Positions 1-9,580 of a stretch of DNA of 64,000 nucleotides are shown piece after piece (the stretch's first letter is position 1; each line of letters opens with the position of its first letter). Source of the stretch: Pythium myriotylum (lineage: Eukaryota > Oomycota > Peronosporomycetes > Pythiales > Pythiaceae); contig JALJCQ010000003.1 in the NCBI GenBank assembly GCA_023091665.1, forward strand, positions 930,001 through 994,000, written 5' to 3'. Both the position numbers and the translations under genes were made by a program. The notes beneath the pieces are model-generated. The model searched no databases, was not told the origin of the DNA, and saw only the letters and a list, made by a program, of their open reading frames with translations.

Positions 1-97
1 GCGCGATCTCTAGGTTCCTAATCCTCTTGTCAACATGGCTTCTCGGTGACCTTGTAAAGACGGTAAGCACAGTCGACGTTTGGGTTTCCCAATCTTC

Positions 98-1638
98 CTA
101 CTTCGACTCGATTTCGCCGCGCCCGGGATCCCCTAAGTACATGAGGTAGTGCGAGAGGATTCTAAAGCCACTCGCCATATCACTGAGCTTACAGAACTCG
201 TTGTCGCCGTGATAAACTTCTCGGCATCCGAAGCCCAAAAGCGACAGATCGATGCCCTGTCGCTGGAGGTTGCGTACGAGCGGGAGGCTACCGGTCACAG
301 AGAAGGGAGCAATCTCGCCCATTACAGTCTCCACCGCCAGCGCGAGCGCCTTGTAGCCAGGTGAATCTATCGGACAGGCGATGCCCTCGGCAGCCTCTCC
401 CACAAACTCTAGTTCGACTCTACCTGGCTCATTGTAGAAAGAGCTTGGACCTCGGAGGCCCTCGAGATACGTCAAGTTCGCGTTGAGTTGTTGGACGAAC
501 GCACGAAGCTTCTTTCTCGACTACAAGAAAGCAACCAGGTTCGTTAAGACCCGTTCCAGCCATGAGTAAGCTTACACGTACCTCATCAATTTCGTAGAAC
601 GGGGTAAGGCGAATGTCACCACAGATCTTCACCCACGGAGGACTGCATCAGACCAGGTTCAAGATAACAACACGGTCCAAACGATCTCCACGCTACTCAC
701 ATTTGATTCAGGTCATTCGATGACGACTCGATCCGCGCCGGCTTCATGCTCGATGGGCACGGGAACCCGTAGGCGACTTCCTGCGGGTGCTGCTTAAACT
801 CTTCGTAGAAGTAGGCCTGGATCTTGGTCAACGCATCCATCCCGAGCTCAATGGCATTGACGCCAGCGGTAGGAAGGCCGCTATGAGCAAGTTTACCTGT
901 GGCTTTAAGGCACCAAATCATTCCGCTCGCCATGCCTATGCATGGCTGGTTGTCACCGACATCAAGCCAGATCACGGGACCATTCTTGATGAAGTCGATC
1001 CGACCGGACTTCATCAACTCGTCCACACCCACACCAGGGATCTCCATATTCTCTTCAGAAGCGATCAGCACACACACCACCTGACGCGTCAGAGGAACTC
1101 GATTCTTCGACAGCTCAACGAACAACTGCGTCAACAACGCCACGTGACCAAGACAGTCCGTCGTGCCTCGGCCGTACAGCTTGTCGCCCTCCACGACCAG
1201 CGTGAACGGATCGCGATCCCATGTCTCCGGGTTCGCCGGCACGACGTCCAAGTGGGAGCCGACGAAGGCGATCGTCTTGTCACTCGCGGCAGCGTCCGGA
1301 TGGATGTACTTGATGATGACGTTGCCTCGTCCCGGGACGAACTCGACTCTTTCGACGTGGAGCAGGCCACCGTTGTTGTGTAGATGTGGCTCGAGCGTGT
1401 GGAGGACGAAGTCGGAGACGAGGTTTTCTTGTGGGATGAGTCCGAGACTGGGTGCGTTCTGGACGCGATCCTATTGCAGAGGGAGATAGAGCGGGAACGA
1501 AAGAAGTCGGTGAGGCATCTGAGGCGACGGTCTCCACTAGTGGTCAGGGAAGTGACTCACCGCAACAGAAATGAGCTTTCCCAGGAGCTCGACGAACGCG
1601 GGCTCGTCCAGCGTGAGCCCCGCTAGTGCCGACACCAT
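98..1638 (-). CDS. Acetylornithine deacetylase-like M20 metallohydrolase, copy A1
   Basis: Predicted to hydrolyse N-acetylornithine to ornithine in arginine synthesis, or a related N-acyl amino acid. Four exons: 1561-1638, 701-1470, 582-642, 98-520 (443 aa). It aligns by recall with plant acetylornithine deacetylase over its whole length. Metal and catalytic residues are present: His99 in GSHLDVVP, Asp131 in RGTTDCLG, Glu163-Glu164 in ASEEN, Asp194 in WLDVGD, His407 in VYHGDNE. It is the most divergent of the four copies. About six residues present in the others (LP-NWP loop) are missing after PSSFYN, and the C-terminus ends in a different tail (GDPGRGEIESK). Exons 1 and 2 up to position 983, with intron 1, are identical to copy A2. 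No stop or frameshift is seen, so it is probably functional; the exact substrate is inferred. Confidence 0.88.
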
Positions 1639-2078
1639 GATCGATATTTGGTTTTTGACTTAAGAGGCCGGCTTTGACGCCGGTTAGGCTGCCAGCGTGG
1701 CATACTGCCAACGCCACCGTGTGAGGTCCAGTAATGGCAGGCTCTCAATTCCTGTGTGGAGGCCATGCTTGCTGTGACCAGCGTTAGTGCCTGACAGACG
1801 GGTTCGAATCACAAACAGAAAATTTTGCCCAACCAACATTAAAATGTTGCTTGGGTAACAACCGCAACCTGAGATTTTAGTCAGTTCACTTCAACCGAGT
1901 GCAGCCAAAGAACCGCTTTCGAAAAGAACCACGACACGGCAATTGAGTTAGTTATGCCACTCTCATTCAAGTGACGACTTATCATCCAGCTTGTTCAAGA
2001 GATCTCTAGGAAATTCTTCAGGATTAGAAAAAACTGTCGCCCAAGCTTGGTAAAATTTGGTTCGTTGGGCTGTGAGTC
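1639..2078. other. Intergenic spacer and promoter of deacetylase copy A1
   Basis: About 440 bases between copy B1 (its stop is at 2079) and the A1 start codon. I see no ORF with coding character. It holds an imperfect hairpin (1825-1858) and a stretch resembling a tRNA T-loop at 1801-1810 that fails to fold as a tRNA. Confidence 0.5.
1825..1858. repeat. 16-bp imperfect inverted repeat with 2-nt loop
   Basis: Arms 1825-1840 and 1843-1858 match at 14 of 16 positions when one is reverse-complemented, leaving a two-base loop. It lies between the A1 start and the B1 stop, so it could be a terminator-like hairpin, a MITE remnant or chance. Only one instance was noticed in the window. Confidence 0.6.
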
Positions 2079-3604
2079 CTAAGGAGTCGAAGCTTCGACG
2101 TTCATGATATACTGCGCAAGGATTCTCATGGCGTTGGCCATGTCGCTGAGAAGACAGTACTCGTTATCGCCGTGGTAAACGGCGCTCTTGCCGAAGCCCA
2201 CAAGTGTGAGGTCGAACCCGGCACGCTGAAGATCACGCACGAGCGGGAGGCTGCCGCTCACAGCGAATGGCTTTGCTTCACCCGTCACGGTCTCAATCGC
2301 TTTGACCAATGACTTGTAGCCGACCGAGTCCAGCGAGCAAGCAATTCCTTCGTAATACTCTGAGTCGAACTTGAACTCGATCTTGCCTGGCCAGTTCTCA
2401 AGCGGCAAGTTGTACTTAGAGCTTGGTCCGCGGTTGCCTTCGAGCGACGTGACGTCCGAGTTAAGCGATTCGGCGAACGTCGTAAGTTTGGCTGTCAACT
2501 GCGGGCATGGCACGAACATAGTACTCAGTTAACCGAAGTGATCCGTATTATCGCTAGAATGGACTTACGTCCTTGATCTCGTAGAAAGGCGAAAGCCGAA
2601 CGTCGCCCGAGATCTTGACCCAAGGTGGGCTGTTCCAGACGCAACTCGTGAGGATTCCATGGACTTTGACAGGCGAACTCAGGGAAGGCACTTACATTTG
2701 ATTGAGACCATTGGGTGAAGATTCGATTCGCGCAGGCTTCATACTCGAAGGGCATGGGAAACCATACTCCAGTTCGCGCGGATGCCGTTTGAACTCTTGG
2801 TAGAAAAACTCCTGAATCTTCGTCAGGGCATCCATGCCCAGTTCAATCGCGTTGATGCCTTGATTCGGGAGACCACTGTGGAAGAGTTTGCCCGTGGCCT
2901 TGAGACTCCACGTGATAGCACCAGCCGTTCCGATACATGGTTGCGAATCAGAGCAATCGATCCACATCACAGGGCCGTTCTTGAGGAAGTCGATCTTTCC
3001 TGAATCCATAAGCGTCTCAACACCAACACCCGTAATCTCACTATTCTCCTCCGACGCTATCAGCACGCACACGACCTGGGCTTTCAACGGGACGCGGCGT
3101 TTTGACAACTGGATGAAGAGCTGCGTCATGAGCGCGACGTGGCCAAGACAATCCGTCGTGCCACGGCCATACAACTTGTCTCCTTCAACAACAAGTGTGA
3201 ACGGGTCACGCTCCCAGCTTTCGGGATTCGCAGGCACGACGTCCATGTGGGATCCGACGAAGGCGATCGTCTTGTCACTCGTCTCAACATCTGGATGTGC
3301 ATACTGAATAATCACGTTGCCTCTGCCAGCAACGAATTCGACTCGTTCTACGCTCAGTAGCCCGCCATTCTTCGTGAGATGTGGCTGCAGCTCCTCTAGA
3401 ACGAAGTCTGACACGAGATTTTCCTTGGGAATGAGTCCGAGTCCTGGCGCGTTTTGAACTCCTTCCTACACCGGATTTCCTGTCAGTGGCAAATCCAATC
3501 GAGTCGAACGGCGTCCTTTACCCTACCGCCACCGAGATGAGCTTGCGCAACAGGTCCACGAACGCGCTCTCGTCAAGAGTGAGTTCGGCTAACGCAGAAG
3601 ACAT
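2079..3604 (-). CDS. Acetylornithine deacetylase-like M20 metallohydrolase, copy B1
   Basis: Second member of the tandem array. Exons: 3527-3604, 2696-3465, 2569-2629, 2079-2498 (442 aa). Exon lengths of 770 and 61 match all four copies and the 420-nt last exon matches B2 and A2. Intron positions and phases are conserved, so the copies arose by duplication of an intron-bearing gene. The metal-site residues are intact: GSHMDVVP, RGTTDCLG, ASEEN, WIDCSD and VYHGDNE. Sequence signatures such as EITGVGVETLM and FDSEYYEGIAC group it with copy B2 rather than with its neighbours. No signal peptide; cytosolic or mitochondrial location is not resolved. The family assignment is firm, the physiological substrate is inferred. 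Confidence 0.88.
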
Positions 3605-3911
3605 GGCAGGTTTCGAATCGTATCCGAGCTTTTGCGTGTTTGTCGACAAATCGGGAATGGCGTTACGCTGAACAGCATCGAGTGAGACAGCAGCGCCATC
3701 ACAAGACTTAGTACAACCGATCTGATTATGCTCTCTGCCGTCCATTAGAGTAATCACCGCACACGTCACACATGACCGGCAAGTTCAACGTGTCAGAGAC
3801 ACTACAGAGTAACGAGGGTACTAAGGCCATCACCATCAGTCGTGAGTTGCTTCCTCGTCATTCAACTCTTCGTTTGAGAAGCTGTATGGTATATTCAATG
3901 CAGCACAACAC
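3605..3911. other. Intergenic spacer upstream of copy B1
   Basis: About 307 bases between the B1 start codon and the A2 stop. Moderately AT-rich with no convincing ORF. It should hold the B1 promoter and the A2 3' UTR. Confidence 0.4.
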
Positions 3912-5453
3912 TCACTTGTCCGTGGTCTCGATGTTGGCGATGAATTGCGCAAGAATGCGATAGCCTCGAGCCATATGGCTTAGCAAGCAGTACTCGTTGT
4001 CACAATGATACACTACGCTGGAGCCAAATCCCACAAGCGCCAGATCAAAACCTTGGCGCTGGAGGTCGCGTACAAGCGGCAGAGTGCCCGTGACAGAGAA
4101 CGGCTTCGCCACACCGACAACGTTCTCAATCGCGCTGAACAACGCCTTGTAGCCCACCGAGTCAATTGAGCACGCAATACCTTCGGCGGCTTCGCCTACA
4201 AATTGCAGCTCGATTTTCCCAGGCCAGTCCTCTTCAGGCAGGTTGTACTTGGAGCTTGGCCCACGAAGTCCCTCAAGCGATGAGAGGTCAGTGTTGAGCT
4301 TCTCAGCGAAAGCGCTGAGTTTAGCCTTGACCTATAACGATTTTTCGTTAGAGTGGATAGTGGCTCTCACAAATGCAAATATTTGAATATACGCACATCG
4401 TCAACATCGTAAAACGGCGTTAGGCGGATGTCTCCAGAGAACTTCATCCACGGTGGACTGACGCCACGAACGTAAGTTACACCGTCTGAAGTTAAAACAT
4501 CATCCCACGTACATCTGATTGAGACCATTCGGCGATGACTCGATCTGCGTCGGCTTCATGCTCGATGGACATGGATACCCGTAGACGACCTCTTGCGGGT
4601 GCTGCTTGAACTCTTCGTAGAAGTAGGCCTGGATCTTGGTCAACGCATCCATCCCGAGCTCAATGGCATTGATACCAAGGTTTGGCAATCCACTGTGGAA
4701 GAGTTTGCCGGTAGCTTTGAGTGTCCAAACGATCACTCCTCCAGTACCAATGTTTGGTTGGCTGTCGCCGTTGTCGATCCAAGCAACAGGCCCGTTCTTG
4801 ATGAAGTCGATCCGACCGGACTTCATCAACTCGTCCACACCCACACCAGGGATCTCCATATTCTCTTCAGAAGCGATCAGCACACACACCACCTGACGCG
4901 TCAGAGGAACTCGATTCTTCGACAGCTCAACGAACAACTGCGTCAACAACGCCACGTGACCAAGACAGTCCGTCGTGCCTCGGCCGTACAGCTTGTCGCC
5001 CTCCACGACCAGCGTGAACGGATCGCGATCCCATGTCTCCGGGTTCGCCGGCACGACGTCCAAGTGGGAGCCGACGAAGGCGATCGTCTTGTCACTCGCG
5101 GCAGCGTCCGGATGGATGTACTTGATGATGACGTTGCCTCGTCCCGGGACGAACTCGACTCTTTCGACGTGGAGCAGGCCACCGTTGTTGTGTAGATGTG
5201 GCTCGAGCGTGTGGAGGACGAAGTCGGAGACGAGGTTTTCTTGTGGGATGAGTCCGAGACTGGGTGCGTTCTGGACGCGATCCTATTGCAGAGGGAGATA
5301 GAGCGGGAACGAAAGAAGTCGGTGAGGCATCTGAGGCGACGGTCTCCACTAGTGGTCAGGGAAGTGACTCACCGCAACAGAAATGAGCTTTCCCAGGAGC
5401 TCGACGAACGCGGGCTCGTCCAGCGTGAGCCCCGCTAGTGCCGACGTGGCCAT
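3912..5453 (-). CDS. Acetylornithine deacetylase-like M20 metallohydrolase, copy A2
   Basis: Third member of the array. Exons: 5373-5453, 4513-5282, 4397-4457, 3912-4331 (443 aa). Its metal-site motifs are intact (GSHLDVVP, RGTTDCLG, ASEEN, WIDNGD, VYHCDNE), though the residue after the C-terminal His is Cys instead of Gly and SDM reads SHM. The block 4795-5445, which spans exon 1, intron 1 and two thirds of exon 2, is identical by eye to 983-1633 in copy A1; the downstream exons differ normally. This is what a recent gene-conversion tract looks like. The stop lies inside a sequence that could also be a splice donor (AAGTGAGT), so a longer 3' end cannot be fully excluded. Confidence 0.88.
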
Positions 5454-5661
5454 GATTCCCGCTTTTTCTTCTCTCGGTGGAGATTGGATGTCAAAGATTG
5501 TGCGTGCGGAAAGGGAGATGAGCAATCTTTTCGCTGATTGGGATCGATGCGATTGGTGGATTCACCAAGGATTCATGTTCACAACAATTTGCCTTCTTCA
5601 GCACTGGCGACTAACCACCTACTAACGCCGAGCGTTGAAGAGAGAACCGGAGAACGGGGTC

Positions 5662-7188
5662 TTACGCAGTCGAGGCTTCGACGTTGATGATGAAGTGCGA
5701 GAGGATCTTGATGGCGTTGGCCATGTCGCTCAGCTGGCAGTATTCGTTGTCGCCGTGGTACACAGAGCTCTTGCCGAAGCCAACGAGCGTCAGGTCGAAA
5801 CCCGCACGCTGCAGATCGCGAACGAGAGGCAAGCTACCGCTGATAGAGAACGGCTTCGCTTCACCCGTCACGGTCTCAATGGCCTTGGCGAGCGACTTGT
5901 AGCCGACCGAGTCTAGCGAACAGGCAATTCCTTCGAAGTATTCGGAGTCGAACTTGAACTCAATCTTGCCTGGCCAGTTCTCAAGCGGCAAGTTGTACTT
6001 AGAGCTTGGCCCGCGGTTGCCTTCGAGCGAAGTGATGTTGGCGTTCAGTGCGTCCGCAAAAGCCGTCACCTTGGTCGTAAGCTGTACATGCGTCCAATTC
6101 GGAGTCAGTGGCCTGCTTCAATTTGCATTCACTCGGATCAACATGAGCTTACATCCTTCATCTCGTAAAACGGCGAAAGGCGAACATCGCCCGAGATCTT
6201 GGTCCACGGCGGGCTATTACACAGTGCAGCATCAGTATGAGATAGGCCACGAACCCCGCACACCAGGTCTTACATCTGGTTAAGGCCGTTCTGCGATGAC
6301 TCGATGCGAGTAGGCTTCATGGTCGACGGGCACGAGAAGTTGTAGTCCTTCTCCTGGGGCAATGGGCCAAACTCCTTGTAGAAGTACTCCTGGATCTTGG
6401 TTATCGCGTCCATGGCCAGTTCAAGAGCGTTGATGCCAAGGTTCGGCAAGCCGCTGTGGAAGAGCTTGCCAGTAGCCTTGAGGCTCCACGTGATCGCGCC
6501 GGCCGTGCCGATGCACGGCTGAGAGTCGGAGCAATCGATCCAGATGACCGGACCGTTCTTGATGAAGTCGATCTTGCCCGACTCCATGAGCGTTTCGACG
6601 CCGACGCCCGTGATTTCGCTGTTCTCTTCCGACGCGATGAGCACACAGACGACCTGCGTCTTGACCGGCACCTTGCGCTTGGCGAGCTCGATGAAGAGCT
6701 GCGTCATGAGTGCGACGTGGCCAAGACAGTCCGTCGTGCCTCGGCCGTACAGCTTGTCGCCTTCCACAGAGAGCGTGAACGGGTCGCGAGCCCAGCCCTC
6801 CGGGTTGGCCGGCACCACGTCCATGTGGGAGCCCACGAACGCGAGCGTCTTCTCGCTGGCGGCGGCGTCCGGGTGGACGTACTTGATGATGACGTTGCCG
6901 CGACCAGCGACGAACTCGACGCGCTCGACGCTGAGCAGCCCGCCGTTCTTCTCGGTGTACGGCTCAAGCGCCTCGAGCACGAAGTCGGAGACGAGGTTCT
7001 CCTGCGGGATGAGGCCGAGGCTCGGCGCGTTCTGGACTTTGTCCTGCGAAGAAGAGAGCGAAACGTGAGTTGACGGCGGCCTCCGGAGGCCCGAGAGGGC
7101 GCGTTCGCACCGCGACGGAGATGAGCTTGCGCAGGAGCTCGACGTAGGCGCTCTCGTCGAGCGTGAGCTGAGACAGGACGGACGCCAT
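5662..7188 (-). CDS. Acetylornithine deacetylase-like M20 metallohydrolase, copy B2
   Basis: First-transcribed end of the array and the cleanest copy. Exons: 7111-7188, 6274-7043, 6153-6213, 5662-6081 (442 aa, the usual length for plant acetylornithine deacetylase, about 440). Predicted metal and catalytic residues: His99, Asp131, Glu163/Glu164, Asp194 and His412. His220 in HSGLP fits the conserved dimer-interface His of the M20 fold. The start ATG at 7188 opens MASVLSQLTLDES, matching the first exons of the other copies. Its GC content in exon 2 is visibly higher than in copies B1 and A2, suggesting a different age or stronger codon selection. Cytosolic enzyme of ornithine/arginine synthesis by homology. 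Confidence 0.9.
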
Positions 7189-7492
7189 GGAGAGACCGAG
7201 AGAGAGAGAGAGAGAAGCTTCCGCTTGTTCGTCGACGAAGAGGAAATGACACGCGACCACAAAAGCGAAAAGGTCCATTGCCTCCGCGACTCCATGAACT
7301 GGTACGAATCGAATAGTCACCCAACATTTTGGATAGAAGGTGTTTCAAGCTCCATTAAAATTTTCGACAACATCTATTTAAACATGTTATTATATTAGAG
7401 AAGTAACGAAATAAAGAAGACACAGAATGGGATCGTGTACCAAAGATGCGGTACATGGGTTCTTCAAGTCAATCTACTGCTTTAAGTGACAT
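7189..7492. other. Spacer between copy B2 and the MHYT gene
   Basis: About 300 bases. It has a GA dinucleotide run near 7197-7216 just upstream of the B2 start, then AT-rich sequence from 7340 to 7480 that would be the 3' flank of the MHYT gene. No coding signal seen. Confidence 0.4.
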
Positions 7493-8831
7493 TCATGGGG
7501 TCAAATCGAGCTCCAGAGGAGCTTCCGCGTCGTCGGGGGCTGCGTAGACCCTGGCTCGCGCCGTCACGACCGACGCCGTGGCTCCTCGCGTGAACTTGTA
7601 CGACGGGTCTATGCGCTGCGTCGTGGTGTGCACTTGGGCAGCGTGCGACGTCTCAGCGCGGCTGCGGTGCCTCGCCTCCACGAGCTTGACCGACTTTGTC
7701 ACGGCCAGGCTCGTCAACCAGTAGCAGATGAGGATCGCACCGTGAGAGGCGACGACCGCCGTCCTGTGCCCAGAGATTGTCGGATGCTGATCAGAGCTGA
7801 AACTTTCGTCCGTGTGGAAGTACGTGGCTGAGCCCATGCCGCTGTAGTGGGTTCCGCACACGGCCACACCCATTGTAAGTGCACTCGAGACGCGAAGCCC
7901 ATCGTTGTTCGGCCAGAACGTGTGCTACAAATGCCTGCATCGTCAGCTGCATAGATAATCAGGCTGTTGCGGAGAGTACACGATCCTACGGCGCGGAAGA
8001 GGATCCAAAAGGCTGCATTAGCGGTGGCGAATGCGACGACGCACGAGACGACCACGACGCGTCCGTCGAACTCCATTCGTGCGTTCGTGCGCTGGGCTGA
8101 CATCCCGAGGTAATGCATTCCCACAACCCCTAACGCCGCACAGAAGCCTCCTGCCAGAATACGCCACAGTCGAGAGAAAAGCGCTGTGTACTATCGATTA
8201 GGGGCAACAGCATTGGAATCAGCTTGGTCCTTTTGTGGCGAGCGCGCTACTCCTACCTGTATCTGACGTGCGACCTTGCTCTTGCGAACGATATTCTTCA
8301 TCTTCGTTTTGGCAAGATCTTTCACCTGGTCAATTATCAAGACGCGAGTGAGAATACTCCAACAACGTGGGCAAGAGAATATTTACAAGCAGATTCTTGC
8401 GTCGATTCGCCTCAATCTCGAGGAAGAACGGGTCTGTTGAGGCGATTTTAAGCCCGACGAACACACCCATAACAGGAAATATGAATGACACAATCGTGAG
8501 ACCGAGATCAAAGTGCATGTCGAGGGCTGTGCCATCATCCAGTACGAGATCGAGTGCTGTCATCCCCGTGAAATGAGTGCACCAGATGCCACAACCACCA
8601 AGCGTGAATGCCGATAGAGCCATGAGCACGAATCTTATGCCTTGCGTATCATACTGCCTCCACTGCTCCATTAGCTGTATCGCTAGTAGAATAACAGAGT
8701 GGGTTACCTCGACGAAGTCGCTTTGTGGTGGCACGATACATACTACAAAAGCTGCTTGTAACCGAGATCAAATACGAGAGTGCAATGGACGACGGTGACC
8801 AATGTTGATAGATGTGATCGCCGACTCCCAT
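7493..8831 (-). CDS. MHYT-domain integral membrane protein
   Basis: Predicted membrane sensor of the MHYT family, known mainly in bacteria, where the domain precedes signalling modules and is proposed to bind a metal. Five exons: 8744-8831, 8387-8682, 8257-8325, 7990-8190, 7493-7924 (361 aa). Three motif copies are visible on successive helices: CGIWCTHFTGM, GVVGMHYLGM and AVCGTHYSGM, with the Met of the first and third replaced by Thr. Helices alternate with short loops, as in the family. A basic segment encoded by the small third exon (VKDLAKTKMKNIVRK) sits between repeats one and two. The C-terminal 80 residues are soluble and show no known output domain. The exon 1 donor GTATGT gives a 61-nt intron and restores the first repeat. 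Ligand and role unknown. Confidence 0.8.
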
Positions 8832-9580
8832 GGTTGGATGAACGAGAGACTTGAGCTGACTGTTCTCCGCATCAAAAGCTTTGACATGGTCTTCTTCTGA
8901 GTTCCGTGAGAAATCTTGCACACTTCGAAAATAGCACACTGTTGATGAGTCCAATTAAGTTTGGCTACCCTCGGATGTCGATTCGTCAACCGTGAAGGAT
9001 GACCAACGCTCGGACGTGTCTCCCGTCCTTTTTGGCGAAGAAGAAATGGTAAGGAGAATCTCCGGGAACACAAGTCCGAGAGGAAGCACCTGTGTTTAAG
9101 ATCTGGAAGTCAAGTCGATTATGACAGCATGTCTTATTGGACGGCCCAAGCGGATAAGCGTGGGTCGTGATTCATGAAGCAAATGATTTGGTCGCTCCAA
9201 CCGAGTCCACCAGCAATGACACGAAACCTGTGCGTTGAATCCCGTTTCACAACTCAAGGGCTCTCAAGAGTCACGATAGTGCTGCTCGTGAGTTGCTGTC
9301 TTCGTGAGTGAGATGCTCTCAAAAGCAAAACTTCATTTAGTTCATGACTTCACGCCCAACAGTGAGTTGTAGATTGATTCGAGCATCTCACCTCTTGCAC
9401 TGATCGTCACACATGGGGAAGAATGAACTGCAATCAACAAATGTTGACCACGGAATGAATTGTACTCCCAACTTTCTTGAAAACGTTCAGGTGAGATTTT
9501 TCAACGTGTTACTGAACTAGAGGCATGAAAGGAGAGGCCGACATGCATAGATACTGCTACAATAAACGACCAAGCCTCGC
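8832..9580. other. Non-coding region between the MHYT and RNR genes
   Basis: About 750 bases. It should contain the MHYT promoter (right of 8831) and the 3' flank of ribonucleotide reductase (left of 9581). Six-frame reading shows only short ORFs without family resemblance. Confidence 0.4.

Noticed and set aside
1740..1815. Possible tRNA: GGTTCGAATC resembles a T-loop/B box
   Set aside because: The T-stem pairs at only two of five positions and no acceptor stem, D-arm or anticodon arm can be formed around it.
8681..8705. A 25-nt intron in the MHYT gene (donor GTAACC)
   Set aside because: Too short for splicing; the donor GTATGT at 8743 gives a 61-nt intron and a better first repeat.
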